From: Deltaproteobacteria bacterium | Lineage (GTDB): Bacteria; Myxococcota_A; Polyangia; Polyangiales; Polyangiaceae | Length of the DNA: 64,000 nt | Direction: 5' to 3' | Assembly: GCA_016218915.1 (NCBI GenBank) | Contig: JACRCQ010000074.1 | Span: 124,001 to 188,000 of the forward strand | Shown here: positions 53,102 to 62,910 of the stretch, one piece after another | How the letters are laid out: the number at the start of each line of letters is the position of its first letter | Position numbering within the stretch: the stretch's first letter is position 1 | Position numbers and translations under genes: made by a program | The notes under the pieces: model-generated | What the model saw: the letters and a program-made list of their open reading frames with translations, nothing else | Databases searched by the model: none | Told to the model about the DNA's origin: nothing

Positions 53102-55525
53102 TCATGATCGGCGAGACACCTGTCCTCGACGTCGCGCGAGCCGGCGCACGACGTACGCGAGCGGCAGCAGGGTCAGCGAGAGCCACTCGCCGGTCCGTGC
53201 AGCATTGTCGTCGATCCGGCACATACACGCGCCCTTGCGCGGAATCTCGGCGTCGCTGGCTGCGTTCGGATCCGTTCCGCCGCAGCCGAGAATGTCGTCG
53301 CAGCCGCCTGTGCCCGCCTGGCCGCTCTGACCCGTGCCGCCGTCGCCGCCGCCTCCTCCTGCTCCGCCATTTCCGGTGCCACCAGCTCCCCCTGTTCCTC
53401 CGTCGGTCGGAGGAGGGGGCTTGGTCCCGCAGTCGTTCGGCTCGATCAGCCCGGCGCGATCGAACAGGGTCAGCATGTACGCGCCGGCACCGTAGCCGAC
53501 CATCGGGATGCTCCCCCAGTAATTGCCGATCGGTGCCTCGCTCGACACTGCGCTGTAGAGCTCTGGCACGAGGCCGAAGTTGACGGCGGCCTTGCCGACG
53601 ATGGTGTCGAGCAGCTGGTCGGCTCGCTCGGTCTTCCCGGCCCGGCGCAGCGCATCGGACATGCGCAGGTCGATCAGGATCCACTCGTGCTCGTCGTAGG
53701 TGCTCAGCCCCTCGTCGTTGCGCTTGTAGCCGCCGCTGGAAACCTGCAGCTTATTGAGCAAGTCGAACGTCGGCTGCACCCACACCGCATCGTACTTCGT
53801 GATGATGTTCCACGTGAAGACCTCGATCACGGCGGCGTCGGCCCTCGACGGGGTAATCCCTTCGAGCGATCCGACGAATGCGTTGTTCTGGTCCACGAAC
53901 GTCGAGACGAATCCCTTGCCGACCTTCTGGGAGAGCTCACGGTACTTCTGCGAGTCCGCATCGTTGCCCGTGCGCGCTGCGAGCGCTGCCATGTCGCAGA
54001 ACCCGCGCGCCGCAGCGAGCGTGGTGTAGGCATAGTGCCTCGCCTTGCCCTGGTGGACCTCCCAGATCGAAGAGTCCTTCTTGACGATGCCCGTTGGCTC
54101 CAGGTAGCCCGCCAGCTTGTCTGCAATGCCTTCCACCATGACCTGGTAGTTGGTCTTGTCAGGGTAGATCTTGGTCTTCTCGTTGAGCCAGCCGACATCG
54201 CCGGTTGCGTCCACGTACTGCCGGGCGGCCCACAACGCCATCCCCCAGCCGTCCACCTCGATGTTCGGTGTGGGCTGACCGGAGAAGTCCGCGTCTTCCT
54301 CCCCGGAGCCGAAGTAGCGCACGGTCGAGATGCGGTAGTCCTGAACCTCGAACCAGTCCTTGTACTTGCCTGTGCCCACCGGCGCTGCGTTGATCAGGAA
54401 GTCCAAGGCGTACTTGGTCTCCTGGGCGTGGCCGCTGCGCGCCAACGCCACGATCGCGTACATGCCGTCGCGTACCCAGCCGCTGTGCCATTCGCCGTGG
54501 GGAAGGCTCGCGAGCATCATCCCGTGGCTCTTGCGCGTGTCCGTGTACGGCTCGAGCACCTGCCCCATCCGGAGCACGGTTTCGCTCTGCCGCCATATCT
54601 TGAGCTCGTCGGTCTTGAACTCGATCTGCGCTGGAGGCGGCTTGCGCCAGGCATTGAACTCCGCCTGGGTGTCGTCGACCATCTGCTGCGGAGTGCGGTT
54701 GTTCGCCCACGCCTTGAGATCCCCCGCAGCCTTCGCGGCGTCCGCCGCATTCTCCACGAACTGGACCCCCACCGCCCACATGCCATCAGCACCGAGCTTC
54801 TTCTGGAAGCCTATGCTCTGATCGTTGCCCGAGCAGTTCGCGTTGTCCGCAAGGTCCTGCCCCGCCTGGACCTTGCCGTAGGCGCCGCCGCAGTCGGCGT
54901 GGTCGAGGCCGCTGAGACCGACGTACACGAGTGCGCCGCCACCCGCTCCGGTCTCCTGAACAGCGCCATCGACGCCGTCCACAGGCTTGATCAGCTCGCC
55001 ATCTGCCCCCGGATTGTTCTCCCCGCTTCCCATGTGGAAGTTGAGAAGGATGTACGCATCGGTGGCAGTGGCGGCCTTGATGACCGCCACCAGCGCGTTG
55101 CCCTGGTAGCCGAACGGCGAGAAGAAGAACGATTCAGTGCTCATCCCACCCAGGGAGATGGGCGCGCGGATGATGTTGGATTGATCGACGTAGTCAGGCT
55201 CGGATGCGATGCCGGTATTCAGCCACCCCGCGCCGCCGGAACCTTTGACGCCGAAGTACATGTCGAACATCAGGTTGCGTCGAATGATGCCATCGGACTG
55301 CAGCTGGCCAGGTCGAGGCCCCAGGAAGCGGTAGGGGTGCTCCAGGAACTCGACGAGCTTCTTGGCGTCAGCGTCGTAGACCTGGAATCCGAACCCGTTG
55401 CCGGTGGTCATGTACTTGAGGGTGCGCTGGTACGCCGGGGAAGGGCGCGCAGCAGCAGACAAGGCCACGAACACGCCGGCGGCGAGGGCGAGTCGCGGGA
55501 CGAGGCTTCTCGCGGCACGAATCAT
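53102..55525 (-). CDS. GH15 glucoamylase/glucodextranase-like enzyme, surface-anchored
   Basis: An 807-residue exported protein (signal ending PSPAYQ). The N-terminal beta-sandwich (about 30-280) and following alpha/alpha toroid match bacterial GH15 enzymes. WHSGWVRDGMYA fits the conserved WxRDG segment, SSIWEVHQGKARHYAYTTL the general-acid region, and YDEHEWILIDLRM a later conserved block. It should release glucose from non-reducing ends of alpha-glucans. A Gly-rich linker, GACMCRID, a hydrophobic segment and RRLARRR form a MYXO-CTERM-like anchor. It starts 60 bp upstream of the barrel gene on the same strand. Confidence 0.85.
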   Translation of the reverse strand: MIRAARSLVPRLALAAGVFVALSAAARPSPAYQRTLKYMTTGNGFGFQVYDADAKKLVEFLEHPYRFLGPRPGQLQSDGIIRRNLMFDMYFGVKGSGGAGWLNTGIASEPDYVDQSNIIRAPISLGGMSTESFFFSPFGYQGNALVAVIKAATATDAYILLNFHMGSGENNPGADGELIKPVDGVDGAVQETGAGGGALVYVGLSGLDHADCGGAYGKVQAGQDLADNANCSGNDQSIGFQKKLGADGMWAVGVQFVENAADAAKAAGDLKAWANNRTPQQMVDDTQAEFNAWRKPPPAQIEFKTDELKIWRQSETVLRMGQVLEPYTDTRKSHGMMLASLPHGEWHSGWVRDGMYAIVALARSGHAQETKYALDFLINAAPVGTGKYKDWFEVQDYRISTVRYFGSGEEDADFSGQPTPNIEVDGWGMALWAARQYVDATGDVGWLNEKTKIYPDKTNYQVMVEGIADKLAGYLEPTGIVKKDSSIWEVHQGKARHYAYTTLAAARGFCDMAALAARTGNDADSQKYRELSQKVGKGFVSTFVDQNNAFVGSLEGITPSRADAAVIEVFTWNIITKYDAVWVQPTFDLLNKLQVSSGGYKRNDEGLSTYDEHEWILIDLRMSDALRRAGKTERADQLLDTIVGKAAVNFGLVPELYSAVSSEAPIGNYWGSIPMVGYGAGAYMLTLFDRAGLIEPNDCGTKPPPPTDGGTGGAGGTGNGGAGGGGGDGGTGQSGQAGTGGCDDILGCGGTDPNAASDAEIPRKGACMCRIDDNAARTGEWLSLTLLPLAYVVRRLARRRGQVSRRS

Positions 55526-55613
55526 GGAGCCAAACCTCCGGAAATCCAGGCCGGGAACCGGCCGTAGCTCAGATCAGGGTTACGTCGATGGAAGTAGCAC
55601 GCGCCGAAGCAGT

Positions 55614-55919
55614 TTACCACGCGAAAGATGGGGCGTACGGGCAATCTCGGGGCCGGAGCTCCACGTTGTTGCGCTCCGCGATCACCCACTCCAGCAGACC
55701 ACGCGACCTTCCCTGCTTGTGCCCCTCGAGGTGCGCGACCACGGGCGCGCCGGCAGAGTGTCCGCTGAACGATCCCGACAGAAACGAGTTGGCTCTCGGC
55801 CTGTACGCCCCGTGGTAGGCGGAGTCGCATTCGCGCACGAGGCGGAGGAGGCGCACGGCGCGCGAGCGCGGTGACGCGCTGCAGAAGGTGACGCGAGCTC
55901 GCGGAGCAGCCGCGCACAT
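55614..55919 (-). CDS. Hypothetical protein, start uncertain
   Basis: A 101-residue ORF from ATG 55919 in the 784-bp gap before sdhC; the frame is open to 56060. Third codon positions are almost all G or C, as in the real genes around it, which supports coding. The sequence (PVVAHLEGHKQGRSRGLLEWVIAE, ending PSFAW) has no recognised family and no membrane helix. It ends 88 bp from the GH15 start on the same strand. Confidence 0.42.
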   Translation of the reverse strand: MCAAAPRARVTFCSASPRSRAVRLLRLVRECDSAYHGAYRPRANSFLSGSFSGHSAGAPVVAHLEGHKQGRSRGLLEWVIAERNNVELRPRDCPYAPSFAW

Positions 55920-56197
55920 CGGGATGCAGGACCGATCGGCGCCTTGTGCCTCGTCGCGGACGTGGCCGAACCTGCACGGGTGATGTGATGGATCCTGGGC
56001 GCGGCAGGTCAGCCGGCGGCTCTCAGTTCGCGTCCGAAGGGCTACGCCAGCTGGTGGCACGCATCAAGTGACATCCGCCCCGGCCAGCCCCTGCCACAAA
56101 ACTGCGAGCAACTCGCGCCGCAGCTCGATCCGTGGCCTGCGGCCCCGTTGGGGCTACCTTGAGCCCGCCCAAATCGTGAACGCACCTCTTCAACTTC

Positions 56198-56226
56198 TTG
56201 ACAGACCCGTGCGCGCGGACGCATCG
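56198..56226 (+). promoter_or_regulatory. Possible sdh promoter
   Basis: A perfect TTGACA -35 hexamer at 56198-56203 stands 112 bp upstream of the sdhC start, but the hexamer 17 bp later (GCATCG) is a poor -10 match. It is the only promoter-like sequence I can point to in the 55920-56309 stretch, which is otherwise featureless. Confidence 0.25.
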
Positions 56227-56309
56227 TGCGGCCTCGCGCGCCTGCTCCTCGGCTCGACGCGTCGCAAGCTCGGTTTTTCGGCTGTTTTCCACGGAGAAGG
56301 GAAAGGCAG

Positions 56310-56975
56310 ATGCGACTGTTTTCGACTTCGATCGGCAGAAAGGGGGTCATGGCGGTCACGGGCCTGCTCATGGTCCTGTTCGTCGTTGGCCACCTGCTGG
56401 GCAACCTGACCGTCTTCAAAGGCCCGGACGGCATCAACGCGTACGCAGAAGGTCTTCACAAGCTGGTTCCGGTCGTGTGGGGGACCCGGATCGTGATGGG
56501 GTCGGCGCTCATCCTCCACGTGTACATGTCGATCCAGATCACGCTCGAGAACTGGGCAGCGAACCCGAAGAAGTACGCGGTGTCGCGGTCGCTGCGCGCG
56601 ACCTTCTCCAGCAAGAACATGATCTGGACCGGCGCTGCGATCGGTGCGTTCGTCATCTACCACCTGGCGCACTTCACCTTCCGGGTGACGCCCAGCGATC
56701 TGATGCTGGGCACGGACACCATGGGTCGGCCCGACGTCTACCAGATGGTCGTCGATAGCCTTTCGGGTGCGGTGATCGGCGGCGTGTACCTGGTGGCGAT
56801 GGTGGCGCTGTGTCTGCACCTCTGGCACGGGATCCAGAGCCTGTTTCAGACGCTCGGCTTGAGCAACGCGAAGCTGCTTCCGGAGTACGGCCTATGGGGC
56901 AAGGTGCTCTCGGGGATCTTCCTGGTCGGCTTCGGGGCGATTCCCGCGGTCATTCTCGCTGGCATCCTGAAGTAA
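56310..56975 (+). CDS. sdhC: Succinate dehydrogenase cytochrome b subunit
   Basis: ATG 56310 with GGGAAAGG upstream gives 221 residues; the longer track start is not supported. Five membrane helices are visible ([102 protein letters not shown]). His residues in the first four fit the bis-heme ligands of the single-subunit type B anchors. It carries electrons between the iron-sulphur subunit and quinone in the inner membrane. It leads sdhCAB, with sdhA starting 10 bp after it. Confidence 0.92.
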   Translation: MRLFSTSIGRKGVMAVTGLLMVLFVVGHLLGNLTVFKGPDGINAYAEGLHKLVPVVWGTRIVMGSALILHVYMSIQITLENWAANPKKYAVSRSLRATFSSKNMIWTGAAIGAFVIYHLAHFTFRVTPSDLMLGTDTMGRPDVYQMVVDSLSGAVIGGVYLVAMVALCLHLWHGIQSLFQTLGLSNAKLLPEYGLWGKVLSGIFLVGFGAIPAVILAGILK

Positions 56976-56985
56976 GGACGACACC

Positions 56986-58901
<1,916 letters not shown>

Positions 58902-58902
<1 letters not shown>

Positions 58903-59705
58903 TGAGCGCGCAAGCTTCTGGTCACGGGACGATGAACATCAAGCTGATTGTCTGGCGGCAGGCGGGCCCCGACAAGCCGGGCAACTTCGAAACGTACGAG
59001 GCCAAGGGCATCACGCCGCACCACTCCTTCCTGGAGATGCTGGACGTGGTGAACGAGGACCTGATCAAGCAGGGCAAGGATCCGATCACCTTCGATCACG
59101 ACTGCCGCGAGGGGATCTGCGGGACTTGCTCGGCCGTGGTCAACGGCGTGCCGCACGGCGGGCAGAAGCGCACCACGCTTTGCCAGCTGCACATGAGGAA
59201 GTTCAAGGACGGCGACTCGATCTACCTGGAGCCCTGGCGCGCGCGTGCCTTCCCCATCATTCGCGATCTCATGGTGGACCGCGGCGCGCTGGACAGGCTC
59301 ATCCAGGCTGCAGGCTGGATCTCCTGTCACACGGGTGGGGTGCCAGACGGCAACTCGACGCCCATCGCCAAACGGGATGCCGACTATGCGATGGACGCCG
59401 CGGAGTGCATCGGGTGCGGCGCCTGCGTGGCGGCTTGCCCCAACGGTGCAGCCATGCTCTTCGGTGGCGCCAAGGTAGCTCAGTACGCCGCCTTGCCCCA
59501 GGGGCAGGTGGAGGCGCCCGAGCGGGTTGCCGCGATGATCCAGGCGATGGCGGAGAACGGCTTTGGCAACTGCTCGAACCACTACGAGTGCCAGGCAGCC
59601 TGCCCGAAGGGCATCGACGTCAAGTTCATCACGCGCCTGAACCGCGAGTTCTACAAGGCCTTGGTCCTGGACAAGGTCGGCGCCACGCCACCCAAGAAGT
59701 CGTAG
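58902..59705 (+). CDS. sdhB: Succinate dehydrogenase iron-sulphur subunit
   Basis: ATG 58902 overlaps the sdhA stop (TGATG) and is preferred to GTG 58899; 267 residues. The 2Fe-2S domain has CREGICGTCS and a later single Cys, the 4Fe-4S site is CIGCGACVAACP, and the 3Fe-4S site is CSNHYECQAACPKGI. It passes electrons from SdhA to the heme subunit. A short hairpin without T-tract (59731-59743) follows the stop. Confidence 0.96.
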
Positions 59706-59792
59706 GCCAGGCAGAGCGCAGCGGTCGGGACCCCGTCACGGGGCATGGGCTTCGTCCCTGCCCCGGCCCGCATCGCAGAAAGTGGGAGCTAC

Positions 59793-60686
59793 GTGAGCCT
59801 CGATCCGGAACTGACCGCACAGCTGAAGCGGGTGCTCTGTGCCATCGAGCCGCTGCTGCCCAAGCCTTCCCTGAAGATCGACTGGGCAAGCTGCCTCGCG
59901 GCCAACTGGCACCGCAGCACGTTCGCAGGGACCATGCAGCCGGTCCAGAGCATCGAGGCGACTCGCCTGGAAGATCTCCTGGGGATCGACTCGCAGAAGC
60001 AGATGCTCCAGGACAACACCCGCCAGCTGCTCGCAGGCATGCCTGCGAATCATGCGCTGCTGTGGGGCACGCGCGGCACAGGCAAGTCCTCGGTGGTCCG
60101 CGCCCTGCTCCACGAGCACGCAGCCCAGGGGTTGAGAATCATCCAGGTGGACAAGGACGACCTGGTGAACCTCAGGGCCATCGCAGATGCGGTGAAGAAC
60201 GAGCCCTACAAGTTCATCGTCTTCTCGGACGACCTGTCGTTCGAGTCCACGGACGCGAGCTACAAGGCGCTCAAGAGCGCGCTGGACGGCACGGTCAATG
60301 CCCTTCCCGACAATCTGCTCATCTACGTGACCTCGAATCGGAGGCATCTTGTTGCGGAGTTTGCGAGCGACAACCGCGGCGCGATGATGGTCGAAGGGGA
60401 GGTGCATCACGGCGAAGCGGTGGAAGAAAAGATCTCGCTCGCAGGCCGATTCGGCCTCTGGGTGGCGTTCCACCCGTTCAGCCAGAGCCTGTACGTCGAC
60501 GTGGTCCGGCAGTGGGTCGCGAAGCTCGCTCGCAGGAGCGAAGTGAAGGTCGAGTGGACGAAGGAGGCGGAGGCAGCGGCGATCCTCTGGTCCCAGAGGA
60601 AGGGAGACTGCAGCGGTCGAATCGCCCTGCAGTTCGCGGTGGACTGGGTAGGGCGCGCAGGGCTGGCGCGAGGCCACGACGCATGA
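59793..60686 (+). CDS. DUF815-family AAA ATPase
   Basis: GTG 59793 (V-S-L-D-P-E-L) with GGGAG upstream is chosen over the track ATG 59745; 297 residues. The protein has the DUF815 plan: a leading helical segment, LEDLLGIDSQKQMLQDNTRQLL, Walker A GTRGTGKSS, FIVFSDDLSFE as Walker B, a sensor-like YVTSNRRHL, and AGRFGLWVAFHPFSQ with a putative arginine finger. The family's physiological role is not settled. Its TGA overlaps the ATG of the small zinc protein, so the two probably act together. Confidence 0.85.
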   Translation: MSLDPELTAQLKRVLCAIEPLLPKPSLKIDWASCLAANWHRSTFAGTMQPVQSIEATRLEDLLGIDSQKQMLQDNTRQLLAGMPANHALLWGTRGTGKSSVVRALLHEHAAQGLRIIQVDKDDLVNLRAIADAVKNEPYKFIVFSDDLSFESTDASYKALKSALDGTVNALPDNLLIYVTSNRRHLVAEFASDNRGAMMVEGEVHHGEAVEEKISLAGRFGLWVAFHPFSQSLYVDVVRQWVAKLARRSEVKVEWTKEAEAAAILWSQRKGDCSGRIALQFAVDWVGRAGLARGHDA

Positions 60687-61024
60687 CCTATCGCGAGCCG
60701 CCGTGCGCGTTCTGCGATGGCGCATCGACCCGCCATTGCCCTCGGTGCTCGTGCAGGGTATGCGAAGAACATTGGACAGGCGAGGCGTGGTGCTCGGTGT
60801 GCGAGCAGGAGCTCGTCGACGAGCAGGAGATGGCTCGGTTCTCGATGCGCATCTACAGGGTTGAGCCGGATAGGCGCGGCGACGAGCCGCTGTTCAACAC
60901 TCTGCTCCAGTGGGCAGGGGACGTCCGCGCACGTCTCGCAAGGCGGCGGTTCAAGAAGCGATCGCGCGACGAGATCGAGCGCTGGAGAAAGCTTGCCAAG
61001 GTCAAGCAGCGGGGAGACGAATAG
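60683..61024 (+). CDS. Small treble-clef/B-box-like zinc protein
   Basis: 113 residues from ATG 60683, which overlaps the upstream stop as ATGA; the ORF track shows it only as the end of a long shadow frame. The first 40 residues carry CAFC, CPRCSCRVCEEHW and CSVC, a cysteine/histidine arrangement that would bind two zinc ions, much like a B-box or treble-clef ribbon. The C-terminal half is basic and helical (RLARRRFKKRSRDEIERWRKL). It is possibly a nucleic-acid or protein adaptor for the ATPase. Function unknown. Confidence 0.7.
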   Translation: MTYREPPCAFCDGASTRHCPRCSCRVCEEHWTGEAWCSVCEQELVDEQEMARFSMRIYRVEPDRRGDEPLFNTLLQWAGDVRARLARRRFKKRSRDEIERWRKLAKVKQRGDE

Positions 61025-61069
61025 GCGAGGCAGGGGAAGAGCGCTGGGGAGGAGGATCATCACCTTGCA

Positions 61070-61328
61070 GGGCATGGCATGCCATGCCCGTCTAGGGCTT
61101 GCCCGTGGCAAGCCGCCACAGCAGCACACAACATCTACACGGAGCTCCAGGTAGCCCAAGGGTCCGTGGCGGCATGCTACCAGCATGCCCGAGGCGGGCA
61201 TGCCACGGCATGCCTGGACCGTCAGAACCCGCCCCCCTTCTGATCGTTTCCGCGGCAGCCTGCGGGATTTGCCGCTTTCCCATCCCTTCTGCGCCATCCA
61301 CGTGACCTCTGTGACCTCCGTGATCTCT
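61070..61328. repeat. Palindrome cluster (GGCATGCC type) and 9-bp direct repeats
   Basis: The 518-bp gap 61025-61542 holds a 20-bp perfect palindrome GGGCATGGCATGCCATGCCC (61070-61089), an 8-bp hairpin GGCTTGCC-CGT-GGCAAGCC (61096-61114), GGCATGCT-ACC-AGCATGCC, TGCCCG-AGG-CGGGCA, and two further GGCATGCC copies to about 61220. At 61302-61328 come three 9-bp repeats (GTGACCTCT, GTGACCTCC, GTGATCTCT). This looks like an intergenic repeat family; no gene is seen in the gap. Confidence 0.7.
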
Positions 61329-61542
61329 GGGGTCGCTCTCCGAGCCACTTTCCCGATGCCCGGAGGAGCTTCCATTTCCCGCTTGCATTCTCGCCGTGAG
61401 GTGTGGAATACACGCACCCTCTCGCACATGCCCTCTTGCAGGTCATGCGGCGGGGCGAAGGGCACGGGAATCGGTATTTTTCGCCCGAATCGGGCGGTCT
61501 CGCTCGTGTGCCCGGGGTGGACGAGACGAACGGGAGACAGAG

Positions 61543-62889
61543 ATGAACGCGAAGATCTGGATGATGGTGGGGGCAGTGGCTGCGGTGGGTTGCACAGCCG
61601 GGTGCGCAACTGGAGTCACGACAGGGCTCGACGAAGCAGAGGTGGATGGGACTGAAGTTTCCAGCGACGCGCTGGGAACGACTGTCGAGACGATCGGGTT
61701 CGGCGAGGTCAAGGTTGCAGCGATCGGGTGCACGCCTGTCTGCACGGCGATCGGGAGCAAGAGCGAGGGGTGGCGAGACGGCTGCACCGGGCATTTGCTG
61801 AAGTACGCGAGCTGCGCACAGGATGCTGCTTATTGCGGAGGCGTGGGCACCTGGTCCGAGGGCTGGTACTCCACCTCGGGCAGCTTCATTGCTTGGGACT
61901 GGTGCGACTCGCCTGCCAAGAAGAATCAGATGCGCGAATACCGGTTCAAGGGCAAGGCTGGACAGCACATCGACCTGTACGTCGACGGGCTGTTCGAGCA
62001 TGGCGACGCTCAGGAACCCGGGCTCGACACGCGGGCTCGGCTCTACAAGGGCAACCACCACATCGCGACCAGCGACAACACCACAACGCCGGGGTGGATC
62101 CTTCGGCTGAACCAGCAGCCCAATGCCCACAGTTCGAACTTGAGTCTCGACCTGCCGTCCGATGGCGAGTACCGCCTGCTGGTGACCTCCAAGGGGAATC
62201 GACAGGGCTCCGCAGAGGTCGTGGTCAAGACGCCGGACGTGGACTTCTGCGCCATCGCGACCGACTACGACGCAGCGAGCCAGACCCTGTTCTTCGGCGC
62301 GCGCAACTTCGATACCGAGGCCGACGCCCAGCTCTGGCTGTCCCAGACCTGGCCCACGGCTGACACCGCGAACGTAGTCGCAGGTCCCTGCAACGAGCCG
62401 CTGTCGTGCTCCCAGGACTATGCGCCCGTGTGCGCCCAGACCGCGCAGGGACAGAACATCCAGTTCAGCAACGAGTGCGCGTTCCGTGCGGCGGTGCTCT
62501 CCGACGCTGGCGACGAAACGCCGCAGGAGTCCAAGGGCAAGTACGTTACGGGAGAGTGCGCGGACGTGGACCTGTGCGCCACGGCGATGGTGCAGTGGCC
62601 CGAAAACACTGACACCTACGTGTACATCAAGAACTTCAACGACGATGCGGAAGCGCAGTCGTGGCTGTCTTCGATGCCGTACGTGATCAGCTCCAACGTC
62701 AGGTCCGGGCCGTGCAACCAGCCGCCGAAGTGCCAGACAGGCTACTACCCCGTATGCGGCCAGGTGCTGATGGAGACGCCGCAGACCTTCTCGAACGAAT
62801 GCTCGTTCAAGGAGGCCATCGGAGCGCAGGCCGGCGATGAGTACCCGTTGGAGGCCAAGGGCTTCTTCCACGTCGGCGCGTGCCAGTAG
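61543..62889 (+). CDS. Lipoprotein with PPC-like and two Kazal-like domains
   Basis: ATG 61543 with GGGAG upstream begins a lipoprotein signal (lipobox TAGC); 448 residues, so the track start at 61396 is rejected. Residues about 140-235 resemble a pre-peptidase C-terminal (PPC) beta-domain (GKAGQHIDLYVDGLFEHGD, DGEYRLLVTS). Two Kazal-like segments (YAPVCAQ ... FSNECAFRAA and YYPVCGQ ... FSNECSFKEA) each end in a GxC element and are separated by a repeated C.A......A.LWLSQ/SWLSS module. Kazal domains often inhibit serine proteases; here that is only suggested by the cysteine pattern. Likely surface-exposed. Confidence 0.78.
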   Translation: MNAKIWMMVGAVAAVGCTAGCATGVTTGLDEAEVDGTEVSSDALGTTVETIGFGEVKVAAIGCTPVCTAIGSKSEGWRDGCTGHLLKYASCAQDAAYCGGVGTWSEGWYSTSGSFIAWDWCDSPAKKNQMREYRFKGKAGQHIDLYVDGLFEHGDAQEPGLDTRARLYKGNHHIATSDNTTTPGWILRLNQQPNAHSSNLSLDLPSDGEYRLLVTSKGNRQGSAEVVVKTPDVDFCAIATDYDAASQTLFFGARNFDTEADAQLWLSQTWPTADTANVVAGPCNEPLSCSQDYAPVCAQTAQGQNIQFSNECAFRAAVLSDAGDETPQESKGKYVTGECADVDLCATAMVQWPENTDTYVYIKNFNDDAEAQSWLSSMPYVISSNVRSGPCNQPPKCQTGYYPVCGQVLMETPQTFSNECSFKEAIGAQAGDEYPLEAKGFFHVGACQ

Positions 62890-62910
62890 CACCTGCTGCT
62901 GCGCCGGTCC

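Noticed and set aside
53687-55567. 626-residue antisense ORF opposite GH15
   Set aside because: GC-rich shadow frame without domains; the minus-strand GH15 motifs are unambiguous.
59731-59743. CCCCG-TCA-CGGGG hairpin after sdhB as intrinsic terminator
   Set aside because: Only a 5-bp stem and no T-tract, so too weak to call.
61070-61089. Integron attC site or phage attachment site
   Set aside because: No integrase, no GTTRRRY core and no flanking duplication seen.
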